A stretch of DNA of 42,715 nucleotides from Microcoleus sp. FACHB-DQ6 (lineage in GTDB: Bacteria; Cyanobacteriota; Cyanobacteriia; Cyanobacteriales; Microcoleaceae), in contig JACJNV010000065.1 of assembly GCA_014695175.1 (NCBI GenBank), positions 1 to 42,715 of the forward strand, read 5' to 3'. The notes under the pieces are model-generated. The model searched no databases and was not told where the DNA came from. It worked only from the letters and a program-made list of their open reading frames with translations. A program made the translations under genes and the position numbers. Below, in pieces: positions 1-7,694 of the stretch. Positions within the stretch are counted from its first letter, which is position 1. Each line of letters begins with the position of its first letter.

Positions 1-719
1 GCTTCCGGATCTGCCAAAATTTCATCCTGTGTTTTACCGTACAGCGAGGAGCGCAAAGTAGCGAGATAGCTTTCCTTGTCCCCATTACTACCTTCCCGTT
101 CAATCTTGAGACGTGGCAACGGCACCATGATAAAGTTATCCTGCTCTGTTGCCATCAACAATAGGCGCAGACAGAACAACTTAGTATTGAACATTGATTG
201 GCTGACGATCTTGCCATAGCCGCTTACAGATGGTCGAATTACTTGGTGGGATAGGAAAACCGCCGCTGCTCTAGCACCGGGTTTAGATCCTTCCAAACCG
301 TAAATAGCCACTGACGGTTCTTGGGGGCGAATTGATTGGGTGGCACCGATGTAGGAACCAGCATAAATTGTGAGATTTTTCAGTTGACCGTTGCGGTAGA
401 GGTTGCCTCCCGCAGGATATTTGTTATAAGCGTCCGTCAAAGCACCCATCCCAGCACGATGTTCTGGGGAGCTTTTTACTTCAGGAATGATGGTTTCTGG
501 ATCGTTTGGCAGGTATGTCTGCCGATACTCAATAATGTGGTCTACAGCTTTGCCAATTAATTCTTTAAATTCAGCGCCATTTTCCGCCCGCGTACCCAGG
601 AACCAAGTGGAAATATCTCCTGGTGGCTGAGGCGAATTGATGTTAGGAATTTCTGTGAGACGATTGATAGATAAATCACCGCTATCGTCTTCAATGAATT
701 CGTTAAAGTTTTTGGACAT
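1..719 (-). pseudogene. PLP-dependent (group II) decarboxylase, internally deleted and cut by the window edge
   Basis: An open minus-strand frame starts at ATG 719 and runs off the left edge (at least 239 codons). Residues 36-75 (around STWFLGTRAENG and EYRQTYLPNDPE) resemble the N-terminus of group II PLP decarboxylases. Right after LTDAYNK the protein continues with YPAGGNLYRNGQLKN and YGLEGSKPGARAAAVFLSHQ, which in this family lie just after the PLP-binding lysine. About 400 residues of the catalytic core, including the cofactor-binding histidine, aspartate and lysine, therefore seem to be missing, with the frame kept. The join is near base 421. The product cannot be a working decarboxylase. 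The start lies 4 bases past the stop of the adenosine deaminase remnant, so the two were probably one operon. The family call is from memory of motifs; the original substrate is unknown. Confidence 0.7.
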
Positions 720-723
720 ACTT

Positions 724-1099
724 TTAACCACGTCGAGATGCTTGATAGACGTTAAAAAGTTCTGTTCGCAGTTGACATACTTCGCTTGTAAACCCTAAAT
801 AATTGGTTTTAGTCAAATCGTCCATAAAAATCGCCAGCTTTTTGATGTCGTCGGCTGTTAAGTTAAATGTCTTGGCTACCTGTAAATATTTATCAACAAC
901 ATCCCCATGAAACATGGTTTTAAGTTGGTAATATTTATTAGCGCCTGCTTCGTCTGAAAAAGGTAGTTCAATATTGTTACGTGCAGCTAGCTTTAGTAGG
1001 GTAGCTGGTTGAATTGAACCTTCTAAATGACTGTGTAATTCTGTTTTGAGAATGTGCTTGATTAACCCAGGCCTGTTGCCAAATCAGCAAATTAGACAT
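724..1099 (-). pseudogene. Adenosine deaminase remnant (N- and C-terminal parts joined)
   Basis: One minus-strand frame reads KTELHSHLEGSIQPATLLKL, the metal-binding HxH N-terminus of adenosine deaminase, and about 20 residues later TMFHGDVVDKYLQVAKTFNL followed by TADDIKKLA, which resembles the family C-terminus. The central barrel (about 230 of the usual 330-350 residues) is absent, so the zinc site and catalytic residues are lost. The conserved frame has no start: a TGA lies just upstream (FGNRPGLIKHILKTELH), while the nearest ATG (1099, MSNLLIW) is in another frame, so a frameshift near 1070-1085 is likely. The shorter frame from MFHGD (915-724) has an ATG but is only the C-terminal piece. 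Stop at 724-726, 4 bases before the decarboxylase start. Confidence 0.7.
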
Positions 1100-1273
1100 T
1101 GTTGATAAGTCGGTTTCCTAGCGACTCATCTGCGAGTATGCCAGTAAATTCAAAAAACACACGCTTTTTTATATACTATGATTAGAATATAAAATATAGG
1201 GTGCAAGCACGTTTCTCTAAAAAGGGGTATTTAAGTAAGCAAAAATATCCAACTAACGGTAGATGTAAGAGGT

Positions 1274-1311
1274 GGCGTTTGAGTAGCGAGTTTGACAAAA
1301 ACAACGCTAAG
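1274..1311. repeat. Candidate 38-bp terminal inverted repeat of a Tn3-family transposon
   Basis: The 38 bases begin GGCGTTTGAG and end with ACGCTAAG, the conserved inner end of many Tn3-family terminal repeats, whose usual length is also 38 bp. It lies about 66 bp past the stop of a Tn3-type transposase C-terminus that is transcribed toward it, the normal arrangement at a Tn3 end. The outer bases GGCG depart from the commoner GGGG. No partner repeat was found in the window. Confidence 0.5.
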
Positions 1312-1377
1312 GCTGAAACGCTTGCTAGCTCAGCTTTTTAAAGATTGTCAACTCAAGAGCAAATTAGTACATAAATA

Positions 1378-1515
1378 CTAAAACAACCAATCATCAAGTC
1401 CACCCAACTGCTCAGGATTACGCAAAGGACGCATCGCTCCCTTCTGCAAATTTTCAGATAAATGAAAGCGATATCGCCCAAGGATATTGATATGTTCATA
1501 TCCCAAACGAGATAT
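1378..1515 (-). pseudogene. Tn3-family transposase, C-terminal remnant
   Basis: The minus strand reads RLGYEHINILGRYRFHLSEN and then LQKGAMRPLRNPEQLGGLDDWLF before a TAG at 1378-1380. The block of the type WEHINxxGxY followed by LRPL is the far C-terminus of Tn3-family (TnpA, about 1000 residues) transposases. Only about 45 residues remain: the frame is cut at about 1513 by the left end of the IS630-type element, and the sequence beyond that element (2744 onward) does not continue the protein. The Tn3 copy was therefore lost or deleted after, or together with, the IS insertion. Confidence 0.65.
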
Positions 1516-1592
1516 AGCGTTTTTCCTAGCTATGAGGTACACTTAGTAAAGTAAAACTATTTAGAAAAAAATCATCAAGGCCACCCTATTCA

Positions 1593-2726
1593 CTAACTAA
1601 AAAAAATAATAGAAGTGAGAGAACAAGAAAATATCTCAATAAGAGAAGTAGCAGAACGTTTTAAGGTTGCCAAGAGCTTTGTTCAAAAATTACTAAAAAT
1701 ATCTGAAGAGACAGGAGATATCAGTCCTATTGAGCGAGGAGGAAGTCCACCACAAAATTAAATAGCGAACAATTAGTGACTTTAGTGGAAACAATAGAAG
1801 ATAATAATGATGCAACTTTAAAAGAATTAACTGAATTGCTTGAGCCGAAAAGCGGAATAAAAGTAAGTATATCGACAATGGGAAGAATTAGCCATCAACT
1901 GAATTATACTTTCCAAAAAAACCTTTTATGCGGCAGAGAAAACAAGCGAACCAGTTCAAAAAGCCCGAGTGGAATTTTGGGAAAAAATCAGCCACATCAG
2001 GGTCCAAGACCTGATTTTTATAGATGAATCAGGAGTTAATCTAGCAATGGTACGACTATATGGAAGAGCATTAAAAGGTCAAAGAGCGGGCAGCATCTCA
2101 CTTTTGCAGCCCAGCTAGGAATTGGAGTTGGGAGCCAGGAAGAAAGAGGAAGAAGGAAGTTCGGCAACGGATTGTGTAACGGATGTAACGGATGTAACGG
2201 ATGTCAGGAAGAAGCAAGTTCGGCAACGGATGTAACGGATGTAACGGATGGATGGAAGGAGCCAGAAGAAGTGTTTTGACAAATATGAGATGCTCCAGGA
2301 GAAAAACCACTAAAAAGGGGAACAAATATTTCTTTGATATCTGCTTTATCGAGGGCAGAAGTAGTGGCTTCAAGAAATATTTATGGTGCAGTTAATCGAA
2401 TAACATTTGAAGCCTTTATCCTGAGAGAATTAGTCCCTAAACTTTGGAAAGGTGCTTGTGTATTTATGGATAATGCTAAAATTCATTGCGGAGACATGGT
2501 GAAAAATTTTATCGAAGAGGCAGGAGCAAAGTTAATTTATTTATCTCGTTACTCTCCCGAGTTTTCCCCTCTAGAAAATTTTGGATCAAAAGTGAAATCT
2601 ATATACCAGAAAACTTAAAACCAGAAATTAGTTAGACTTAATTGATGCAATTACAGATGCTATGCTACAAGTTACTAAAAAAGATATTCATAACTGGTTT
2701 GCTCATTGTTACTACTGTACCTCATG
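1593..2726 (+). pseudogene. IS630-family transposase, broken by frameshifts and a repeat insertion
   Basis: Pieces in several frames make one transposase. From a GTG near 1614, VREQENISIREVAERFKVAK then SFVQKLLK is the N-terminal helix-turn-helix and ends at a TAA near 1758. A second frame carries KLNSEQLVTLVETIEDNNDA to about 1915. A third carries TFYAAEKTSEPVQKARVEFW and FIDESGVNLAMVRLYGRALK, with the first catalytic Asp. After the repeat insertion comes APGEKPLKRGTNISLISALS and VFMDNAKIHCGDMV, with the second catalytic Asp, then YSPEFSPLENFGSKVK with the final acidic residue, and after another shift AMLQVTKKDIHNWFAHCYYC up to a TGA at about 2726. The catalytic DDE signature can still be read but is spread over frames. 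At least three frameshifts plus the insertion make this a dead copy. Confidence 0.75.
2108..2272 (+). repeat. Dispersed repeat with TAACGGATG tandem units, copy 1 (inside the IS630 transposase)
   Basis: Contains GAAGTTCGGCAACGGAT, then TAACGGATG three times in tandem, TCAGGAAGAAGCAAGTTCGG, then TAACGGATG again in tandem. It interrupts the transposase between KGQRA and DAPGEKP. The reverse complement of about 15015-15081 carries the same words (GAAGTTCGGCAACAGAT, GTAGCGGATG twice, GTCAGGAAGA), and a degenerate third copy lies at about 21164-21240. Confidence 0.75.
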
Positions 2727-2750
2727 ACTATAGGAAACGCTATAAAAGCC

Positions 2751-2845
2751 CTCCCCTACGCTCACCAAATTGAAAAGCGCTATAAAACGCCGGGGTGCCG
2801 GCTGTAAAGCACATTAATGTGATTGGTGAGGAGGGGAGGAAACAA
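2751..2845. repeat. Imperfect inverted repeat with central GC hairpin
   Basis: The left arm CCCTCCCCTACGCTCACCAA and the right arm (TTGGTGAGGAGGGGAGG on the same strand) are imperfect inverted copies about 55 bp apart. At the centre, GCCGGCACCCCGGC on the minus strand folds into a short stem followed by GTTTT. The inner hairpin could end transcription of the MORN gene; the outer arms look like a small non-autonomous mobile element. Both readings are inference. Confidence 0.4.
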
Positions 2846-2868
2846 GTAGGCGGAGATAGGTGATAAGC

Positions 2869-3954
2869 TTATTTTTGAAGCTGCCCCTGTTGCCAATTAC
2901 CCTCTACCTTCGTTCCATCTGCATAGATGTACGAACCTTGACCGTGTTTTTGCCCGTTGAGGAATTCACCTTGATAGCGATCGCCATTGGCGTAAATGCA
3001 GGTACCTTTGCCGTTGAACTTACCATCGCTAAATTCGCCTTCGCAGCGATCGCCATTCGCAAAAACGTAAACTCCTTTCCCGCTCATTTTACCCTTGACA
3101 AAAGTGCCTTTATAGCTATTTCCATTAGCGAACTCACGGACACCTTCACCACTAAATTCTCCATTGTCAAACAGCCCTTGATAACGTCCCCCTTCTTTAA
3201 AAGTAAACAACCCCTGACCTTGAGTGTTGCCCTTGACAAACTCTCCTTCATAGCGGTTGCCGTTCGGATATTCGCGAACCCCTTTACCGTGAAACTGCCC
3301 TTCACTAAATTGCCCCTCATAACGGCCTCCTTCAGCAAAAGTATAAATTCCCTGCCCGTGAGGTAGATTATTCAGCAACTCTCCTTCGTAGCGGTTCTTA
3401 TTAGCATATTGACAGACGCCTTTGCCGTTAACTTTTCCTTCTTTAATATCTCCTTCGCAACGAGTGCCGTCACTGAACGTAAAAACCCCTCGACCGCTGG
3501 GGGAACCATTAGTAAAAGAGCCTTCGTAACGAATGCCGTTAGTTGAGGTAAAAGTGCCTGTACCGTCGAACTCACCGTTTTTAAAACTTCCTTCGTAGCG
3601 GTTGCCGTTAGCAAATTCGCGGACACCTTGACCGTTGAATTCACCAGAGGCAAATTCTCCTTGATATCGACCTTCTTCTTTAAAAGTATAAATGCCTTGA
3701 CCGTGAGGTTTGCCGTTGAGAAATAGGCCTTCGTAGCGATCGCCGTTGGCATATTGACAGATGCCGGGGCCGCTGAGTTTTCCCTCACTCAATTCTCCCT
3801 CGCAACGTCCGCCATCGGGTAAAGTAATTACTCCTGCCATTGCGCTGTGAGGGTTGGCAAACAACAAAGCAATTCCCAAGTTGGAACCAAGTAATAGAAC
3901 GAGTCCAACTCGCTGAAGTTTACTTAATATTGCTGACGACATTCCCAAATTCAT
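2869..3954 (-). CDS. MORN-repeat protein, probably exported
   Basis: The 361-residue protein begins with a basic N-terminus and a hydrophobic stretch (VGLVLLLGSNLGIALLF) ending near ANPHSAMA, which looks like a signal peptide with an AxA site at about residue 40. The rest is a run of about fourteen MORN repeats of about 23 residues, each with a core of the type RYEGxFxxGxxxGxG (RCEGEL, RYEGLF, RYQGEF, RYEGSF and so on). Variants with Cys (RCEGEL, RCEGDI, RCEGEF) recur, suggesting that a block of units was duplicated. MORN repeats form an elongated beta sheet used as a scaffold; no enzymatic domain is present. It is downstream of, and on the same strand as, the TonB-like gene (90 bp gap), so co-transcription is possible. 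The precise role is unknown. Confidence 0.85.
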   Translation of the reverse strand: MNLGMSSAILSKLQRVGLVLLLGSNLGIALLFANPHSAMAGVITLPDGGRCEGELSEGKLSGPGICQYANGDRYEGLFLNGKPHGQGIYTFKEEGRYQGEFASGEFNGQGVREFANGNRYEGSFKNGEFDGTGTFTSTNGIRYEGSFTNGSPSGRGVFTFSDGTRCEGDIKEGKVNGKGVCQYANKNRYEGELLNNLPHGQGIYTFAEGGRYEGQFSEGQFHGKGVREYPNGNRYEGEFVKGNTQGQGLFTFKEGGRYQGLFDNGEFSGEGVREFANGNSYKGTFVKGKMSGKGVYVFANGDRCEGEFSDGKFNGKGTCIYANGDRYQGEFLNGQKHGQGSYIYADGTKVEGNWQQGQLQK

Positions 3955-4044
3955 AATTCACAAAAAATTCAACTTTTAACTTTGCTATTCCTTGGACGGT
4001 GCTATAGAATTTCCAGCCAAATTGCTAGAGTCTCAAAAAAATCC

Positions 4045-5649
4045 CTAGTCAGTGAGCAGGAAGGTAATGGTTATTCTTTCTCCTTGAATGCCACTCTCTG
4101 ATGGGGCATATTTCCTTTCTTCTACTGTTTTCATCGCTGCGCGATTCAAGTCGTTGTATTTGCTAGGAGTCAAGATCTTGATGTTGACTGTCTTACCGTT
4201 GGGGTCAATGTCACAAATGAGTTCCACTTGGCCTTGGCGCCCTTCTTCTCTGGCTGCGCTCGGATAGTTAGGTTTACCGCAGCCACTAATGCAAGTGCCT
4301 CCAGGCGTGCCGGGAGCGCGCGAAGGACTCCCCCCTCTTCCTGGATTTGTCGGTTTTTGCCCTGACCCCGAACCGCTTCCAGAGCCTCCGCCTCCACGAC
4401 CTCCGCCTCCAGGGCCTCCGCCTCCAGGGCCTCCGCTTCCAGAGCCTCCGCTTCCAGAGCCTCCGCTTCCAGAGCCTCCGCCTCCAGGGCCTCCGCCTCC
4501 AGAACCTGGTAAGCCAGCCGTTGCCGATCTTCCCAATCGCCCCGAACCATCGCCAAATGGCTCTGAGGAAGGTATGTCGCCATTTTCGCTGGCGCCAGAT
4601 AGTGAGTTCGACGCACTTCCTCCAGGGCTTCCGCCTCCGGGGCTTCCGCCTCCGGGACCACCAGAGGAGGCAAGGTTTCCTAAACCTCCGATCGCATTTC
4701 CAGAATTGCCGCCGCCTCCTGGCCTAGTAGCTGTGACTGGCGACCCAGCCCCGGGCGATCGCTGTATGGGCCCGGAAGAAGGATTTAATGGCTCTGAGGA
4801 AGGCTCCCCGCTACCCGCCGAAGCAGATGACGAGAGTGGGTTATTTTTTTCAGGGCTGTCGGAGGAGTTGGGATTTCCAGCATCTTTTGTAAAGTCTGGG
4901 AGTCTCCCAGCACTCTTGATGGGGGAGGCGGTAACGGGTGGTTCGCTTTTTGGAGGATCGGGCGAAGGGGTTTCGGGTTCCTTGGCGATCGGAGTTTTAG
5001 GAGTTTCTGGGGAATTGAAATTCTGTTGAGGGGGGGGGGAAGGCTCGATAGGAGTTGGTGGCGCAGTTTCCGTTAAGGGCGGCTCTTTCTTAATTTCTGG
5101 TGGTGGCGTTACCGCTACGGGTGGCTCCTTTGGAATCGGCGGGGGCGTTACCGCTACGGGTGGCTCCTCTGGAATCGGCGGGGGCGTTACCGCTACGGGT
5201 GGCTCCTCTGGAATCGGCGGCGGCGTTACCGCTACGGGTGGCTCCTCTGGAATCGGCGGCGGCGTTACCGCTACGGGTGGCTCCTCTGGAATCGGCGGGG
5301 GCGTTGCGGCTACGGGTGACTCCTCTGGAATCGGCGGTGGCGTTGCGGCTACGGGTGACTCCTCTGGGGGAGTTGGCTCTGCTGGCGGTTCTGGTTTGAA
5401 CGTCTCAGGTGGGGGAGATACCTTTTCTGGAATAGTCGGCTCTGGCTGGGTTTCCTCTACTTTGGGCTCATCAAGCACAACAACTTCAATGGGTTCCTCT
5501 GCAAATTCAGCAGATTTGACCAAGTTGAGGCTCAACGGCAGCGCGACACCGTGCAGTAAGCTTGAGGCTAATAGACTGATCGCCAGAACTTTTTTGAGAG
5601 CTTCTTCTTGTTGTTGTCTTTGCGTCGCCGAAATATTTGAAAAACTCAT
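4045..5649 (-). CDS. TonB-family energy transducer with long Pro-rich and Gly-rich linker
   Basis: 534 residues. A single N-terminal membrane anchor (VLAISLLASSLLHGVALPLSL, about residues 22-42) contains the SxxxH pattern that TonB uses to contact ExbB-ExbD. Then comes a Pro/Glu-rich stretch with seven 13-residue tandem repeats of the type EEPPVAVTPPPIP, a long Ser/Gly-rich stretch (about residues 270-440), and a C-terminal TonB domain of about 80 residues (YPSAAREEGRQGQVELICDI, then FLLTD at the end). The two Cys just before it (CISGCGKPNYPS) may form a disulphide. It should span the periplasm and pass proton-motive energy to outer-membrane transporters. At 534 residues it is much longer than E. 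coli TonB (239). exbB-exbD lie divergently about 760 bp away and are the likely partners. No TonB-dependent receptor is seen in the window. Confidence 0.85.
   Translation of the reverse strand: MSFSNISATQRQQQEEALKKVLAISLLASSLLHGVALPLSLNLVKSAEFAEEPIEVVVLDEPKVEETQPEPTIPEKVSPPPETFKPEPPAEPTPPEESPVAATPPPIPEESPVAATPPPIPEEPPVAVTPPPIPEEPPVAVTPPPIPEEPPVAVTPPPIPEEPPVAVTPPPIPKEPPVAVTPPPEIKKEPPLTETAPPTPIEPSPPPQQNFNSPETPKTPIAKEPETPSPDPPKSEPPVTASPIKSAGRLPDFTKDAGNPNSSDSPEKNNPLSSSASAGSGEPSSEPLNPSSGPIQRSPGAGSPVTATRPGGGGNSGNAIGGLGNLASSGGPGGGSPGGGSPGGSASNSLSGASENGDIPSSEPFGDGSGRLGRSATAGLPGSGGGGPGGGGSGSGGSGSGGSGSGGPGGGGPGGGGRGGGGSGSGSGSGQKPTNPGRGGSPSRAPGTPGGTCISGCGKPNYPSAAREEGRQGQVELICDIDPNGKTVNIKILTPSKYNDLNRAAMKTVEERKYAPSESGIQGERITITFLLTD
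5099..5365 (-). repeat. 39-bp in-frame tandem repeat in the TonB-like gene
   Basis: About seven copies of a 39-bp unit encode the 13-residue Pro-rich repeats. The four central copies are nearly identical (PVAVTPPPIPEEP) and the outer ones have drifted (PVAATPPPIPEES), so the array probably changes length by recent unit duplication. A change in copy number would alter the periplasmic reach without shifting the frame. Confidence 0.85.
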
Positions 5650-6412
5650 GCCTTATCAATCTCCTTGATGGATGGGTTGGCAACGTCCTCGCTGGCTCCC
5701 CCACATAACCAGAAACAAGCTACCAACAGCCTGTTGAGCTTGCTATCAATTATGAACCTACCCATCCTATAAGAAGACTGTCACCCTGTTCAAGACTCTT
5801 GCAATTAATTTTCATTATTTAATTTTGAGATAGTGACTAGACGCTACCAATCAGCATTTCCTTTGGGGGCGTCTACCTTGCTGTTATGGGCTCTGTCAAT
5901 GTTCTGATTCTGGTAGGGCAAGGTTCAAAAATGCCTTAACTGCAATGCTCTCGCCCGTAATATACCAACAAATTTCCACATTCTCAAGCTTTTCATAAAA
6001 ATCATTTAATAATAAAAGTTAATTGTAAATTAAGTCTTTATAAGTTATTTTTATTTGTAAAGGTGGCTCATGACTTGACAAACCCTGAATTTTGTGGAAA
6101 CCTAGTTGAGAATCTTTGAAATTATTGAAGATTATTGTCAAGTCCTAACGCAAATATTTAGCAAAGAAGCACTGGCAGAACAATCTGTCGCGATCTCGGT
6201 CGGGATCACATTAGGAGCATTTTGGGTACAGACGAAGATAGTCACATACAGGTAGTGCGTTTGTGCGATCGCGATCGCGCTTGAGTGAAACAATTCGCAG
6301 CCTGAATCAATTGTGCCGACTTGACGCAGAAACTCTACCAGCCTTCGATCGGGCTAATTGCACCATTAGGCAGCTTGCGCTCACTCAACACAGCTAACGA
6401 GAATACAAACTA
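5650..6412. other. Intergenic region between divergent tonB-like gene and exbB
   Basis: About 760 bp without a convincing gene. It is AT-rich from 5980 to 6060 and must hold the promoters of both divergent units. It includes a HIP1-like double octamer (GCGATCGCGATCGC near 6276). No ferric-uptake-type operator or other named site could be recognised with confidence. Confidence 0.5.
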
Positions 6413-7072
6413 ATGGATAATTTCATTTACATTTTTCGCGCTGGGGGCATTGTTTCTTGGCCGCTGCTTGCCTCGTCAATCGCAGCAGTCGCACTGATTT
6501 TAGAGCGTCTTGTCTTTTGGTTTAAAGTGAATCGGCGACAGCGGCGGGTCGTGCGGGAAGTGCTAAGACTTTACGGTCAAAACCCGGATTCCGCCATCAA
6601 AAAGTTACAAGTAAACGCTGATTTGCCGTTAGCCAGAATTTTTTTGGAAGCATTAGAATTAGACTCGCCCAACATCGAAGAATTTCGTTTGGTCTTAGAG
6701 AGTGCAGCTCAGGCAGAAATCCCCGTTTTGAAGCGATTCAATACAATATTTGACACCATTATCACCCTCTCCCCGCTATTTGGGTTGCTCGGAACAGTTT
6801 TGGGCTTAATTACCACCTTTGACTCCCTCAAACTGGGAGATGCTGCAGGCACCAATGCCGCGGGCGTTACCGGGGGGATTAGCGAAGCCCTCGTTTCTAC
6901 GGCAATGGGGTTAGTGGTGGCAATCTTTACGCTCGTATTTGCTAATATGTTTCGTGGGTTTTACTTACAGCAGATAGCTTTTATGCAGGAAGCCGGAGGC
7001 CAGCTAGAGCTATTGTACCGTCACCACTACGAAAAACTACCAAGAGAATCTAACTATGCGCCTACCCGATGA
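6413..7072 (+). CDS. exbB: MotA/TolQ/ExbB proton channel family protein
   Basis: 219 residues with three membrane segments, the usual ExbB/TolQ topology: one near the N-terminus (SWPLLASSIAAVALILERLV) and two in the second half (TIITLSPLFGLLGTVLGLIT and TAMGLVVAIFTLVFANMF). The block LSPLFGLLGTVLGLITTF followed by GISEALVSTAMGL is the family signature. With ExbD it forms the inner-membrane channel that uses the proton gradient to energise TonB. exbD starts inside its last codons (17-base overlap), so the two are co-translated. TolQ is the main alternative name; the TonB-like protein nearby favours ExbB. Confidence 0.9.
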   Translation: MDNFIYIFRAGGIVSWPLLASSIAAVALILERLVFWFKVNRRQRRVVREVLRLYGQNPDSAIKKLQVNADLPLARIFLEALELDSPNIEEFRLVLESAAQAEIPVLKRFNTIFDTIITLSPLFGLLGTVLGLITTFDSLKLGDAAGTNAAGVTGGISEALVSTAMGLVVAIFTLVFANMFRGFYLQQIAFMQEAGGQLELLYRHHYEKLPRESNYAPTR

Positions 7073-7457
7073 ACCTGATAGTATTCCCCAGATCAACATC
7101 GTGCCACTGATTGATGTAACCTTCGCCATATTGACGTTTTTCATTGTTTCCTCTTTGTCTTTATCCAAATCCGAAGGTCTGCCAGTAAATTTACCGAAAG
7201 CATCAACCTCTCAAGTTCAGGACTCGCCTGCTAAAATTACCGTCACCATTGATGCTCAGGGAAAATTCATGGTTGATAAAAAGTCAGTCAACTTAGAGCA
7301 GATTGAGAGTACAGTGCGACAGGTAATGGGGTCAAATCCGAACTCATTAATTGTGCTGAATGCGGATAAAAGCGTCTATCACGGAAATGTTGTGGAAGTT
7401 ATGGATCGATTACGCCGAATTAAGGGAGCTAAGTTAGGGATTGCTACCGCAAAGTAG
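7056..7457 (+). CDS. exbD: ExbD/TolR family biopolymer transport protein
   Basis: 133 residues: a short cytoplasmic N-terminus, one membrane helix (IVPLIDVTFAILTFFIVSSL) and a small periplasmic domain. The helix has the conserved aspartate (PLIDVTF) that carries protons through the ExbB-ExbD channel. The periplasmic part ends in LNADKSVYHGNVVEVMDRLR, a typical ExbD/TolR pattern. The start ATG at 7056 lies within exbB. Two hairpins follow at 7560-7650, before the convergent hemL gene. Confidence 0.9.
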   Translation: MRLPDEPDSIPQINIVPLIDVTFAILTFFIVSSLSLSKSEGLPVNLPKASTSQVQDSPAKITVTIDAQGKFMVDKKSVNLEQIESTVRQVMGSNPNSLIVLNADKSVYHGNVVEVMDRLRRIKGAKLGIATAK

Positions 7458-7559
7458 AGAGTTCCTATAATTACTAATTTGTAATTCGCTCACATCATTA
7501 AACAGGGATTACCCCGTGAAAATTTACTAAAAAAAGCCTGTAAGCCTGATTAAAAGGTA

Positions 7560-7650
7560 GTCCTGAATAGTGTCTACGATTCAGGACTTTATTTGATAAA
7601 GCAGTTAAAAATTAAAGTCCTTACTGCCAACAAACAGCAAGGACTTTAAT
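7560..7650. terminator. Two hairpins between convergent exbD and hemL
   Basis: The first hairpin (7560-7587) pairs GTCCTGAAT with ATTCAGGAC and is followed by TTTATTTG. The second (7611-7650) pairs ATTAAAGTCCTT with AAGGACTTTAAT and is followed by TATTTATT. Both sit between the converging genes and could stop transcription from either side. Confidence 0.7.
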
Positions 7651-7694
7651 TATTTATTCCTGATTTTTAAGGACGAACCTCCTTACTGCACACG

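Larger units (their letters stand above)
1514..2743 (+). mobile_element. Degenerate IS630-family (ISY100/Tc1-mariner-like) insertion sequence
   Basis: The ends are imperfect inverted repeats of about 30 bp: the left reads TATAGCGTTTTTCC then TATGAGGTAC, and the reverse complement of the right reads TATAGCGTTTCCTATAG then TCATGAGGTAC. Both abut TA, the IS630 target dinucleotide. Between them lies one transposase gene in pieces. The left end sits inside a Tn3 transposase remnant. The element is about 1.23 kb and includes about 200 bp of unrelated repeat DNA (about 2090-2290). It cannot code for its own transposase. Confidence 0.75.

Noticed and set aside
2860..3366. Plus-strand frame of 168 codons and minus-strand frames within the MORN gene
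   Set aside because: They are shadows of the repeated MORN coding sequence, with no independent start context.
4289..5029. A 246-codon Pro-rich plus-strand frame opposite the TonB-like gene, plus other long frames here
   Set aside because: They are antisense or shifted readings of the Gly/Pro-rich repeats; the minus-strand frame has the anchor and TonB domain.
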